Of a stretch of 64,000 nt of DNA, positions 54,700 to 62,307 are shown piece after piece. Positions within the stretch are counted from its first letter, which is position 1, and each line of letters starts with the position of its first letter. The position numbers and the translations under genes are program-made. The DNA lies in assembly GCA_947497755.1 (NCBI GenBank), contig CANMHT010000001.1, positions 248,001 to 312,000 of the forward strand, in the 5' to 3' direction. Source of the DNA: an uncultured Polaribacter sp. GTDB lineage: Bacteria; Bacteroidota; Bacteroidia; Flavobacteriales; Flavobacteriaceae. The notes beneath the pieces are model-generated. The model searched no databases. It saw only the letters and a program-made list of their open reading frames with translations, and was not told where the DNA came from.

Positions 54700-55560
54700 T
54701 TAGTGATTTAGAGTTCCTGTGTTTAATACTGGAGAAGCATCTTTATCTCCACATAAGATAACCATTAAATTACTAACCATCGCTGCTTTACGCTCTTCGT
54801 CCAGTTCAACAATTTCTTTTTTACCTAATTCTTCCAATGCCATTTCTACCATACTAACAGCACCTTCAACAATTTTATGTCTTGCGGCAACAATAGCAGT
54901 AGCTTGCTGTCTTTTTAACATGGCATTTGCAATTTCTTGAGCATAAGCTAAGTAGCCAATTCTTGCTTCAAGTACTTCAATACCAGCAATAGACAAACGC
55001 TCTTCAATTTCTTTTTCTAAAGCTTCACTAACTTCGTTTACACTTGATCGTAAAGTGATGTCTTCTTCCAAACCTTCGTCAGCAAAATTGTCATAAGGAT
55101 ACATACTCGCTAATTTTCTTACTGCAGCATCCGTTTGTACACGTACAAAATTTTCATAATTGTCTACATCAAAAGCGGCTTTGTGTGTATCTGTAACTCT
55201 CCAAACTAAAATAGTACTAATCATAACTGGATTTCCTAGTTTGTCATTTACTTTTAAACGTTCGCTATCAAAGTTACTTGCTCTTAAAGAGATTTTTCTT
55301 TTTCTGTATAAAGGATTTGCCCAATACAAACCATTGTTTTTTACAGTTCCAATGTATTTTCCAAAAAGCAATAATACTTTAGATGAGTTTGGATTTACTA
55401 AGATAAAACCAAAGGCTAAGATAAAAGCTGTAACTGTTGCTAGTAACCAACCTGGATTTTCATATTTAATTGCTAAAAGGATTCCGCCAATAAAGGTAAT
55501 CAGTACAATGGCAAACATTAGATATCCATTAGCGGGTTTTATAATTTTTTCTTTTGTCAT
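54700..55560 (-). CDS. SPFH (band 7/stomatin-like) domain protein
   Basis: 286 residues. Two N-terminal helices (YLMFAIVLITFIGGILLAI, WLLATVTAFILAFGFILV) anchor an SPFH domain (KVLLLFGKYIGTVKNNGLYWANPLYRKRKISLRASNF, TILVWRVTDTHKAAFDVDNYENFVRVQTDAAVRKLAS) and a helical tail with AYAQEIANAMLKRQQATAIVAARHKIVEGAV. It is of the QmcA/HflK-like stomatin group that forms membrane microdomain scaffolds. It starts the operon ending in the Arc-type protein at 52582. Confidence 0.92.
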   Translation of the reverse strand: MTKEKIIKPANGYLMFAIVLITFIGGILLAIKYENPGWLLATVTAFILAFGFILVNPNSSKVLLLFGKYIGTVKNNGLYWANPLYRKRKISLRASNFDSERLKVNDKLGNPVMISTILVWRVTDTHKAAFDVDNYENFVRVQTDAAVRKLASMYPYDNFADEGLEEDITLRSSVNEVSEALEKEIEERLSIAGIEVLEARIGYLAYAQEIANAMLKRQQATAIVAARHKIVEGAVSMVEMALEELGKKEIVELDEERKAAMVSNLMVILCGDKDASPVLNTGTLNH

Positions 55561-55674
55561 GATGATGAGTTTTAATTTGATATTAAAATGATATCATAAA
55601 GATATAAAATAATTTTTGATATTTCCAAATTTCGCAAGCATTATTTTTTTAAATTAGCCAAAACTTAATTTATT

Positions 55675-56478
55675 ATGAGTGGTATGAAAACTAGAATTAT
55701 ATATGTATTAGCATTGCTATTTATAACAACAATTTCTTTTGCTAAGGATGTTGGAAACGGCGACGATTGGGGAAATACTGGACATAGAGCAGTTGGTGAG
55801 ATTGCCAACAAGCATTTGTCAAAAAGAATCAAAAGAAAAATTAGAAAGTTGTTAAACGGACAAAGTTTAGCGATGGTTTCTACTTATGCAGATGATATAA
55901 AATCTGATAAAGCATATAGAAAGTATTCTACATGGCATTATGTAAATTTAAATGATGACGAAACCTATCAAACATCAAAAAAGAATCCGAAAGGAGATTT
56001 GGTAACTGGAATAGCAAAGTGTAAAGCAGTTTTGATGGACGATAATGCTTCTAGAGAAGATAAAATCTTTCATCTTAAAATGCTGGTACATTTAATAGGT
56101 GACTTGCATCAGCCAATGCATGTAGGAAGAGTTAGCGATAGAGGAGGAAACGATTTTAAAGTAAAATGGTTTTACAAAGGAAGCAATATGCATAGAGTTT
56201 GGGATAGTGAAATGATCAATAGTTTTAACATGACGTATACAGAATTGGCAAGCAATACAGATGTATTAAGTAAAGCGCAAATAAAGAGTTTACAAAAAGG
56301 AACTATTGTAGATTGGGTAAATGAATCAAAAGGATTGGCTCAAGAAATTTATGGCTCTGCAAAGTCAGATGAAAATTTAAGATATCGCTACATGTATGAT
56401 CATTTTGAAACGGTAAGAAAGCAGTTGCAAAAAGGTGGAATACGACTAGCAAAAGTACTAACAGAAATTTTTGGATAA
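55675..56478 (+). CDS. S1/P1-type nuclease
   Basis: 267 residues. Signal peptide to SFAK, then DWGNTGHRAVGEIANKHL with the first zinc His, ATY-type MVSTYADDI, TWHYVNL, and HLIGDLHQPMHVGRVSDRGGNDFKVKWF with several zinc His/Asp. These belong to the trinuclear-zinc S1/P1 nuclease fold, which cuts single-stranded nucleic acids; exported for nutrient scavenging. The start could also be ATG at 55684. Terminator follows. Confidence 0.93.
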   Translation: MSGMKTRIIYVLALLFITTISFAKDVGNGDDWGNTGHRAVGEIANKHLSKRIKRKIRKLLNGQSLAMVSTYADDIKSDKAYRKYSTWHYVNLNDDETYQTSKKNPKGDLVTGIAKCKAVLMDDNASREDKIFHLKMLVHLIGDLHQPMHVGRVSDRGGNDFKVKWFYKGSNMHRVWDSEMINSFNMTYTELASNTDVLSKAQIKSLQKGTIVDWVNESKGLAQEIYGSAKSDENLRYRYMYDHFETVRKQLQKGGIRLAKVLTEIFG

Positions 56479-56507
56479 AAAAAGCCTCATGAAAATGAGG
56501 CTTTTTT
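56477..56507 (+). terminator. Terminator after the S1/P1 nuclease gene
   Basis: A 14-bp stem, loop GAAA, then a T-run; its A-run begins in the stop codon. Confidence 0.9.
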
Positions 56508-56568
56508 AGTGTTAATTATTAGTTAATCATTTATAGGTTAATGAGTTATTTGTTATTTTAGTTGCGGT

Positions 56569-57069
56569 ATGAGAAAATGCATGTATCTATTTATTGGAGT
56601 ATTGTTTTTTGTTTCTTGTAAAGAGAAAGTACAAAAACAGGTAAAAAAAGAGGCGATTAAGATCTATAATTACGAAGAATTGTCTCCTTTGTTAGCTGTA
56701 GCAGATGATAAAACTTATGTGGTTAATTTTTGGGCAACTTGGTGTGCTCCTTGTGTAAAAGAATTGCCTGCTTTTGAAAAATTACAAGCCAATTATAAAG
56801 GGAAAAATGTAGAGGTACTTTTGGTGAGTTTGGATTTTCCGAAACAGATAGAAACTAAGTTATTGCCATTTATTAAAAAGAATCAATTGCAATCTAAAGT
56901 AGTGTTATTGGACGATCCAGATCAAGATACTTGGATTCCGAAAGTTAGTGAAAAATGGACTGGAGCTATTCCGGCAACATTAATATATAATTCTAAGAAG
57001 AGGGCTTTTTACGAGCAGTCTTTTCATTATGAAGAATTAGAAACAGAAGTTCAGAAATTTTTAAAATAA
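56569..57069 (+). CDS. TlpA-family thioredoxin lipoprotein
   Basis: 166 residues. Lipobox FVSC with Cys at 17; thioredoxin fold with FWATWCAPCVKELPAFEKL and cis-Pro GAIPATLIYN. A periplasmic thiol-disulfide reductase. It precedes a second thioredoxin-fold gene by seven bases, so the two are co-transcribed. Confidence 0.93.
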   Translation: MRKCMYLFIGVLFFVSCKEKVQKQVKKEAIKIYNYEELSPLLAVADDKTYVVNFWATWCAPCVKELPAFEKLQANYKGKNVEVLLVSLDFPKQIETKLLPFIKKNQLQSKVVLLDDPDQDTWIPKVSEKWTGAIPATLIYNSKKRAFYEQSFHYEELETEVQKFLK

Positions 57070-57076
57070 CGTATAT

Positions 57077-57691
57077 ATGAAAACAATTAAATCAATTTTA
57101 TTAGTTGGTGCATTCGTATTAATTACTGCATTTACTATAAAACCAGTAGCAGGCTATGAAGTTGGAGATATTGCATCAGATTTTAGCTTAGAAAATATTG
57201 ATGGTCGTATGGTTTCCATGGCAGATTTTAAAAAAGCAAAAGGCTTTGTGGTGATTTTTACCTGTAATACCTGTCCGTATTCGGTTGCTTATGAAGATCG
57301 AATCATTGCTTTGGATAAAAAGTACAAGTCTAAAGGATATCCAGTAATTGCGATCAATCCAAATGACCCAGAAGCATCTAGAGGAGATAGTATGGCTGAT
57401 ATGAAAGTAAGAGCGAAAGAAAAAGGATTTACTTTTCCGTATTTATTTGACAAAGACCAAAAAGTATATCCTCAATATGGAGCCACTCGTACACCACATG
57501 TGTATATTTTAAAGAAAGAGAAAAAGCAATTACGAGTAGCGTATATTGGAGCTATAGACAACAATTCTCGAAATGAAAATGCGGTCACTAAAAGATATGT
57601 AGAAGATGCTATTGATGCTTTATTAAAAGGTAATAAACCTCAAAAAGCTTCTACAAGAGCTATTGGTTGCTCTATTAAAACGTTGAAGTAG
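57077..57691 (+). CDS. Peroxiredoxin-like thioredoxin-fold protein
   Basis: 204 residues. Signal peptide (MKTIKSILLVGAFVLITAFT), then ASDFSLENIDGRMVSMADFKKAKGFVVIFTCNTCPYSVAYEDRI with a CNTCP active site, characteristic of the Prx-like/DUF family near AhpC-TSA, and TRTPHVYIL as cis-Pro. It has a Thr in place of the usual Pro two residues before the second Cys. Likely a periplasmic redox enzyme working with the TlpA-like protein upstream. Confidence 0.9.
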   Translation: MKTIKSILLVGAFVLITAFTIKPVAGYEVGDIASDFSLENIDGRMVSMADFKKAKGFVVIFTCNTCPYSVAYEDRIIALDKKYKSKGYPVIAINPNDPEASRGDSMADMKVRAKEKGFTFPYLFDKDQKVYPQYGATRTPHVYILKKEKKQLRVAYIGAIDNNSRNENAVTKRYVEDAIDALLKGNKPQKASTRAIGCSIKTLK

Positions 57692-57715
57692 AAAAGTGAA
57701 CTATAACGGTAGGAA

Positions 57716-57746
57716 TAAACACCCGTTTTAATGGTGTTTATTTTTT
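57716..57746 (+). terminator. Terminator after the peroxiredoxin-like gene
   Basis: An 8-bp stem (57716-57723 with 57733-57740), nine-base loop, then six Ts. It ends 13 bases before the stop of the convergent effector-like gene. Confidence 0.75.
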
Positions 57747-57759
57747 GTTATAGGCTTTT

Positions 57760-58761
57760 TTATCTATTTATAAAGTGGTTATCTTCCGCCTCGCTAGATG
57801 ATGCAGAATCTTCCTCGAGTGCTCGTCTTTGCTGGTCACTTAGAGAAATACGTCCTTCCATGAGATCACGTTGTTCTTGAGCCGAACTCCTTGCTGGTAA
57901 TAAAGCGGTTGATAGAGGGTGGTAGCCTTGTCCTCCAGTCCTAACATAGTCACGTACTATTGCTCGATTGTAAGATGAAGTACCTGGTACTCTGTCTTCT
58001 TCAGAAGCATTAGTAAGTGTGTGTGCAAGAGAGGTTGCCAATCTTTGACGATCTGATAATCCTTGAGGTCCTGGAGAATGCCTGTCGCTCAGTGTTGATA
58101 GTGCATTTGGAGGAATAACAGCCTGTAGTCCAGAGTAAGGTGGTACGCTTCCGAAAGTTTGTCCTCCATAATCACCCTTTCTACTTTGTGTCATTCGTTG
58201 TTTAAAGAGACCTGATAAAGTTGTTGGTCCAGTTGGAGTATCGTAACGCCCTGTGGGGATTCTACCGTGAATTTCTTTCCTTCTTTCTCCTCTTTCCCTC
58301 ATTCGTTCAAGTCTATCTTCAGCTGTCCCATGTCTATCTTGGATTGCGTGAGAAAGAATATGATCTCTACCCCGTACTTTAGTTTCTTGACCTCCAACAT
58401 TGAAGATATACCAGCCGCTACCTGATATTTGGACTAATTCACCAACAACTTGGGTATTTGTATTATTTGGTATGATATTAAAAGCCTGGCCTATGTCCGT
58501 CTCTGAAACCTCCATTAACTGAATAATACCTTTTAGCTTTTTAACTTGAGGATTAGGATTTGCATTGTGATGAAAACCTCTGAGTTGTGCAACTTGCTGA
58601 CTATTATTAGCTATCTCTTGCAGCTTTCTTTGAGCAATAGCCACAGGACGATTATCGTTAAATTGAAAAGAAGCTCTGTTACTGCTTTTTTTCTGAGAAA
58701 CAGATTTTGACACTGATTGGTTTTTGTTTTCTTGTGTTTTGTTAACGTAAGTATTCATCAT
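57760..58761 (-). CDS. eCIS-associated-type effector-like protein (orphan)
   Basis: 333 residues without signal peptide. Residues ~33-83 carry the header of bacteroidete eCIS/DUF4157-associated proteins: FNDNRP, AIAQRKLQEIANNS, QVAQLRGFH and PQVKKLKGIIQLM. The DUF4157 HExxH peptidase that normally follows is absent. The remainder (VRGRDHILSHAIQDRHG, ERMRERGERRKEIHGRIPTG, a Pro/Ser/Gln-rich tail) is not recognised. Its codons and base composition are visibly G+C-richer than neighbours. No eCIS sheath or baseplate genes, and no downstream immunity-like gene, are in the window. Two small envelope genes lie upstream on its strand. Export cargo or toxin is an inference. Confidence 0.75.
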   Translation of the reverse strand: MMNTYVNKTQENKNQSVSKSVSQKKSSNRASFQFNDNRPVAIAQRKLQEIANNSQQVAQLRGFHHNANPNPQVKKLKGIIQLMEVSETDIGQAFNIIPNNTNTQVVGELVQISGSGWYIFNVGGQETKVRGRDHILSHAIQDRHGTAEDRLERMRERGERRKEIHGRIPTGRYDTPTGPTTLSGLFKQRMTQSRKGDYGGQTFGSVPPYSGLQAVIPPNALSTLSDRHSPGPQGLSDRQRLATSLAHTLTNASEEDRVPGTSSYNRAIVRDYVRTGGQGYHPLSTALLPARSSAQEQRDLMEGRISLSDQQRRALEEDSASSSEAEDNHFINR

Positions 58762-58832
58762 AATCTTCTTGTCAGGTTTTGGTTAATTGCCTATAATGGT
58801 TAGTATATAAGGAGTATTAATGTTATTTATGT

Positions 58833-59237
58833 CTATTTTATTTTATCTGATTTTTCAATTTCAAAATATGGAGGGCCGTTGCTTGCAGGAAACCTGCCAC
58901 TTCTAGAAGTTTGTTCGTTATTTTTACACCAATTTATTATTTGCTTGATTCTGTCTTTATATATTTTATTTAATTTTGGTTCGTATTCAAGAGCAAGAAG
59001 AGCAAAAGATTTACTAAGTTCTTTATTGTTAATTTGAGCGTAAGAGTAAGAAAGCCAAAATGCAATTTTTGAATGTGTTTTCTTCTTTTGAGCAGTTTTT
59101 AATAAAAGAATTGCTTCTGAATAATTTTCTTTTTTGATTTCTTTTAAAGCCTTATTAAAATCCTTTTTATAATCGAAAACGTAAGATTGAATAGTAATGA
59201 AAAATAATAATAGAATGTTGATTATTAGTGGCTTCAT
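58833..59237 (-). CDS. Secreted TPR-like small protein
   Basis: 134 residues. Signal peptide (MKPLIINILLLFFITIQS), then two helical TPR-like units (FNKALKEIKKENYSEAILLLKTAQ, KIAFWLSYSYAQINNKELSKSFALLALEYEPKLN) and a polar tail. Its ATG overlaps the stop of the 113-residue gene by four bases (ATGA). 71 bases separate it from the effector-like gene downstream. Function unknown; a chaperone or adaptor for the latter is possible. Confidence 0.75.
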   Translation of the reverse strand: MKPLIINILLLFFITIQSYVFDYKKDFNKALKEIKKENYSEAILLLKTAQKKKTHSKIAFWLSYSYAQINNKELSKSFALLALEYEPKLNKIYKDRIKQIINWCKNNEQTSRSGRFPASNGPPYFEIEKSDKIK

Positions 59238-59575
59238 AAGTTATCATTTAGTAGATCTGAATTATTAGGTAATTCAATTTTACGTTTGTTATTTTTGTTT
59301 GTCTCCACAATAACTACCTCTCTTTTTACAGACATGCCATAACCAATTAGAATGATTCCTAGGAGAACAAACAAAAGTCCAGGAGAAAAACTCTCTAATT
59401 TCGATTTTAAGCCAACTAAGGAACCTGAAAATTTAAACTCTCCTTTCGCACCTTGAAGAATTAGTTTATATCCTAATTTGATTGTTAGAAAACCTAATAT
59501 GAAACAAGTAATCCTTAGGAAGAAATGAAGTGTCAGGCTTATTATTGCTAGTTTTTCGTAATCTATTGGTTCCAT
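59234..59575 (-). CDS. Two-helix membrane protein, unknown
   Basis: 113 residues with two helices (LHFFLRITCFILGFLTIKLGYKLIL; FSPGLLFVLLGIILIGYGMSV) and a charged C-terminal tail (KREVVIVETNKNNKRKIELPNNS). No family recognised. First gene of a three-gene run to the effector-like protein and coupled with the next. Confidence 0.7.
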   Translation of the reverse strand: MEPIDYEKLAIISLTLHFFLRITCFILGFLTIKLGYKLILQGAKGEFKFSGSLVGLKSKLESFSPGLLFVLLGIILIGYGMSVKREVVIVETNKNNKRKIELPNNSDLLNDNL

Positions 59576-59912
59576 AATTACTATTTATTACACGTAATTT
59601 ATATTTAATAACCATAATATTATCCTTCTAAAGAAAAATATCACAACAACTTTTTATTAAGTAGTTTAGGAGTCTTCCTTTATTCTTTAGCCGAGTTAAA
59701 ATAAAATTTTAATACATCAAATATTATGAAATTAAAAGAACTAGAAGCAGGTGTTTATACCTGTTTTTTTATTTCTTAGATTTTTTCTTATAGCCTTAAA
59801 TTCATTAGCAACTAGAATATTTATGGCAAATAAAAATAAAAGAGAGTGTAAGAGTAGTTGTGTTAGAAGAAATGGCTTTTTAGAAGGTAGCGGCAGTATT
59901 ATGAATGACAGC
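59576..59912. other. 337-bp gene-free stretch
   Basis: It contains one copy of the 27-bp direct repeat (59639-59665), a 16-codon frame at 59726-59776 and, inside that, a 5-bp stem with six-base loop and T-run (59748-59770) like a weak terminator. A 69-codon frame across 59751-59960 overlaps the broken gene and looks like chance. Confidence 0.6.
59639..59665. repeat. 27-bp direct repeat, copy 1
   Basis: Matches 62195-62221 at 26 of 27 bases (C at 59650 against T at 62206). Similar, more degenerate sequence continues for about 35 bases after each copy. Confidence 0.75.
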
Positions 59913-60389
59913 TTAGTTTTTTATCCATTCAACATCAAGTACATCTTGCAATCTATTTAAACTTTGCTTTGATAAAATTTTAAAAGCAAGTCCAATAAAA
60001 ACATATCGAATTATAAAAACTTGACCAATTACAGCTAAAATAAAAGTTAGACTCTGCTCTTCTTGTTCGGTTAATAGGATTAATAAAACTGCAATAATTG
60101 GAAAACAAAGAATGATACTTAATAGAACACGAAAAACGTTATGAATTTCTACTTTTACATTTCCTTTATCGGATTCAATTGTTCCACTCATTACACAAAA
60201 AGCACCTTTTCCGATAGAAGATGATATAATTCTAAATTCGTTTTTGTTTATGATTCCACGAAATGATTTGTCGGTATATTGAGAAGTTCAATTTTCTGAC
60301 TTTTCCGTTCTCCTATTCAATCTATTCAAGGTTTCTGCTTGGTCGTTTATAAGCTTAAATTTCAGATCTTTGGTTGGGAATAGTTTCAT
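59913..60389 (-). pseudogene. Membrane protein gene interrupted by in-frame TGA
   Basis: The frame from ATG 60389 encodes 33 residues (MKLFPTKDLKFKLINDQAE...), meets TGA at 60290-60288 and continues without shift into TSQYTDKSFRGIINKNEFR, GKGAFCVMSGTI and a protein with two helices (VLLSIILCFPIIAVLLILL, FILAVIGQVFIIRYVFIG), ending at 59913. The open 5' part and identical frame indicate one gene of about 158 codons broken by a nonsense change. The 3' part could restart at ATG 60191. Its ATG overlaps the stop of the HEPN-like gene by one base. Sequencing error is possible. Confidence 0.7.
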
Positions 60390-61015
60390 TAAGTATTTAG
60401 TTTTTCTTTCAGCCAAATTGAATAAGAATTGTGAATTCTATTATTTATTTTCATGAACCAACCAAAACTTTTTATTAAATCAGAAATTTCTTCTTTTGAA
60501 ATATTTAAATCATTAGTTTTTTTAGGGTGAGTTATCTGATTTCTTCTTTTAGATAATTCAATCAATCTTTGGAATTCAGTATTGCCATAATCAGGTTTAT
60601 TAGTTTCAAATAATTTTGAAAATGTATTTATTGTAAACCTTAAATTCGGTTCAAATTTTTGAAATTCATCTTTCAATTTTACATTTCCTTTATTATCTAA
60701 AATAACTTTTTGTTCATTTAATATAATCAATTCAGTCCAATTAACAGAGATGTTATTAGATTCTTCAAGTGATAAATACAATTTGATAATTTTTTTCACA
60801 ATATGAATATGTGTTTCTATTATTGAAAAAGTATTTTTAATAATTAATCTTCTGTAAAAATTATCATTGATCTTGTCTTCAGAAAATAAATTGTTAACTG
60901 TATCTCTCATTTCTCCAATTGCTAGATTAAATAGCAATTGAGTTTCTATTAATTCATTTTCTATTGATTTAGGAATCTCTCTTTTCAATTTTACATTTTC
61001 TTTTATTACAACCAA
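60389..61015 (-). CDS. HEPN-like helical protein with RX4H motif
   Basis: 208 residues, mostly helical. RRNQITH near residues 157-163 (Arg158, His163, spacing RX4H with Asn after Arg) fits the HEPN RNase signature; the surrounding helix SKRRNQITHPKKTNDL is typical of the motif region. No nucleotidyltransferase partner is adjacent; the next gene, coupled by TAATG, is the broken membrane gene. The start is uncertain: no ATG is present, and TTG at 61015 is the best reading, at the edge of a palindromic element. The alternative is a helical protein without nuclease activity. Confidence 0.6.
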   Translation of the reverse strand: MVVIKENVKLKREIPKSIENELIETQLLFNLAIGEMRDTVNNLFSEDKINDNFYRRLIIKNTFSIIETHIHIVKKIIKLYLSLEESNNISVNWTELIILNEQKVILDNKGNVKLKDEFQKFEPNLRFTINTFSKLFETNKPDYGNTEFQRLIELSKRRNQITHPKKTNDLNISKEEISDLIKSFGWFMKINNRIHNSYSIWLKEKLNT

Positions 61016-61182
61016 CAGTTACGGCTATTCGTAGTGAGGAGAATCGAAATTTGAACGTTTGCTAACGAACCTTGATTTATTTTTGAAATTTATTTATTCA
61101 TAAATATAAGCAATATGAATGTTGTAAAATGCCATTACTTTCGAGTTTGTATCAAAACTTGCATTACGTATAGCCATAGTTG
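61013..61182. repeat. Imperfect palindromic element with CAAC/GTTG ends
   Basis: The left arm 61013-61035 (CAACAGTTACGGCTATTCGTA...) pairs with the right arm 61161-61182 (...TACGTATAGCCATAGTTG) with one 3-base bulge and three mismatches; a 125-base centre lies between. It spans the spacer between the HEPN-like gene and the gene at 61193 and overlaps the presumed HEPN start by three bases. It resembles small palindromic recombination or fold-back elements, without proof of mobility. Confidence 0.55.
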
Positions 61183-61192
61183 TATAATGGTT

Positions 61193-62098
61193 TTATATTT
61201 TCTCAATAAACTTTTTGGCTAATTCGTTTGCCTTATCATCTCTTTTTTTATCCATATAGTCAAGTTCTTCAATCTTTTTAACGATTTCTTTTAAATCATC
61301 TCTATTAGTGAATTTTGCAATTCTCATCATTAAAAAATCTTTATACCATAATTTTTCAAGATCACTTTCTTTAAGTTGTTTGATTAGAAAATCAATTAAT
61401 TCAGTGTCATTGTTTTTTACCACCAAATCAATAAGTCCCATATCTGTATATCTTAAATTTTCTATTTGAAAAAAAGCTTGTCTTAGTTTTGACTTTTGAT
61501 TATCGTTCAATTCATATTTTCGGATAAAAGTTCTTTTATCTTGGTCGTAATAGGACATAAAATCACTTTGCGGTGATAATTCATAAACTCCTTCCCATCT
61601 CGTACTTGGATTTACAGCACAATCTATTAGCCAGTTTATTGTTTTTTTTACTTTTTGGTCTTTGTTGTTAATCTTGAGAATATTCTGCATTTCAATAATT
61701 CTACTTTTGTAAATTTTAAAACCCTCGTCGTTAATTAATTTTGAGCCATAAGATAGTGCGTGAGTAGAATACCTTTTTTTGTGTTTGTCTAAAAAAGCTA
61801 AAACCTTTGCGCCTTTTATATATATAGCAGGAGCTGGACATATCATTCCTGATGAGAAAAAAACTTCAATAGTATCATTTTTGATTTTTCCTTGAAGAAT
61901 TTCTCTTAAAACTAAAACGGCTTTGGTGTCATTCCAGTTGTTGTTTGTTTTTAGAGATTTTATTTCAATTACATCGGCATAAACAATATACTCTGATTCA
62001 ATTATTAACTTTCGTAAAGGTCTAGGTGTAATTGGATAAATAAATAGGCTTTTTGCTATTCCAAATAGTAAAAGAGTTATTAATATTTTAATTTTCAT
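61193..62098 (-). CDS. Secreted protein of unknown function
   Basis: 301 residues. Signal peptide (MKIKILITLLLFGIAKSLF); residues ~35-140 are beta-rich with LVLREILQGKIKNDTIEVFFSSGMICPAPAIYIKGAKVLAFLDK, resembling a class of TIMP-like/ NTR-type secreted domains in which a similar 'v...G....v....g..C......G...l.fl' occurs (weak). The C-terminal half is helical and HEAT-like (TELIDFLIKQLKESDLEKLWYKDFLMMRIAKF). Not recognised. It lies between the palindromic element and the direct repeat near tsaD. Confidence 0.65.
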   Translation of the reverse strand: MKIKILITLLLFGIAKSLFIYPITPRPLRKLIIESEYIVYADVIEIKSLKTNNNWNDTKAVLVLREILQGKIKNDTIEVFFSSGMICPAPAIYIKGAKVLAFLDKHKKRYSTHALSYGSKLINDEGFKIYKSRIIEMQNILKINNKDQKVKKTINWLIDCAVNPSTRWEGVYELSPQSDFMSYYDQDKRTFIRKYELNDNQKSKLRQAFFQIENLRYTDMGLIDLVVKNNDTELIDFLIKQLKESDLEKLWYKDFLMMRIAKFTNRDDLKEIVKKIEELDYMDKKRDDKANELAKKFIEKI

Positions 62099-62194
62099 AT
62101 AGTTTTTTTAATTATGCACAACTTATGACTAAATAGAAAAGCACATTTAGATCTTATTTATATTAATAATAGAATATCCCTTATTAAAAGGAGG

Positions 62195-62221
62195 TATCAC
62201 AACAATTTTTTATTAAGTAGT
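62195..62221. repeat. 27-bp direct repeat, copy 2
   Basis: Partner of 59639-59665, same orientation. It lies in the gap downstream of tsaD, the edge of the core genome here. Together the copies bracket the broken membrane gene, the HEPN-like gene and the gene at 61193. Confidence 0.75.
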
Positions 62222-62307
62222 AAGATATATTCCTTTTCGTTAGCTTGGTTAAATGTACTATATATTCTAATAGTATAAAAGACTTTTTTAAAGTATGCTA
62301 GAAAAAA

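Noticed and set aside
59751..59960. 69-codon plus-strand frame in the gene-free stretch
   Set aside because: Overlaps the end of the broken membrane gene, has no conserved character and begins inside a hairpin T-run; chance open frame.
59913..60191. Independent 92-residue membrane protein
   Set aside because: It can be read alone, but the same frame continues upstream past one TGA to an ATG coupled with the previous gene, so a broken longer gene is the better reading.
61013..61182. Integron attC site
   Set aside because: CAAC/GTTG-like ends are present, but the RYYYAAC/GTTRRRY core pattern is not met and no integrase is in the window, so it is called only an imperfect palindromic element.
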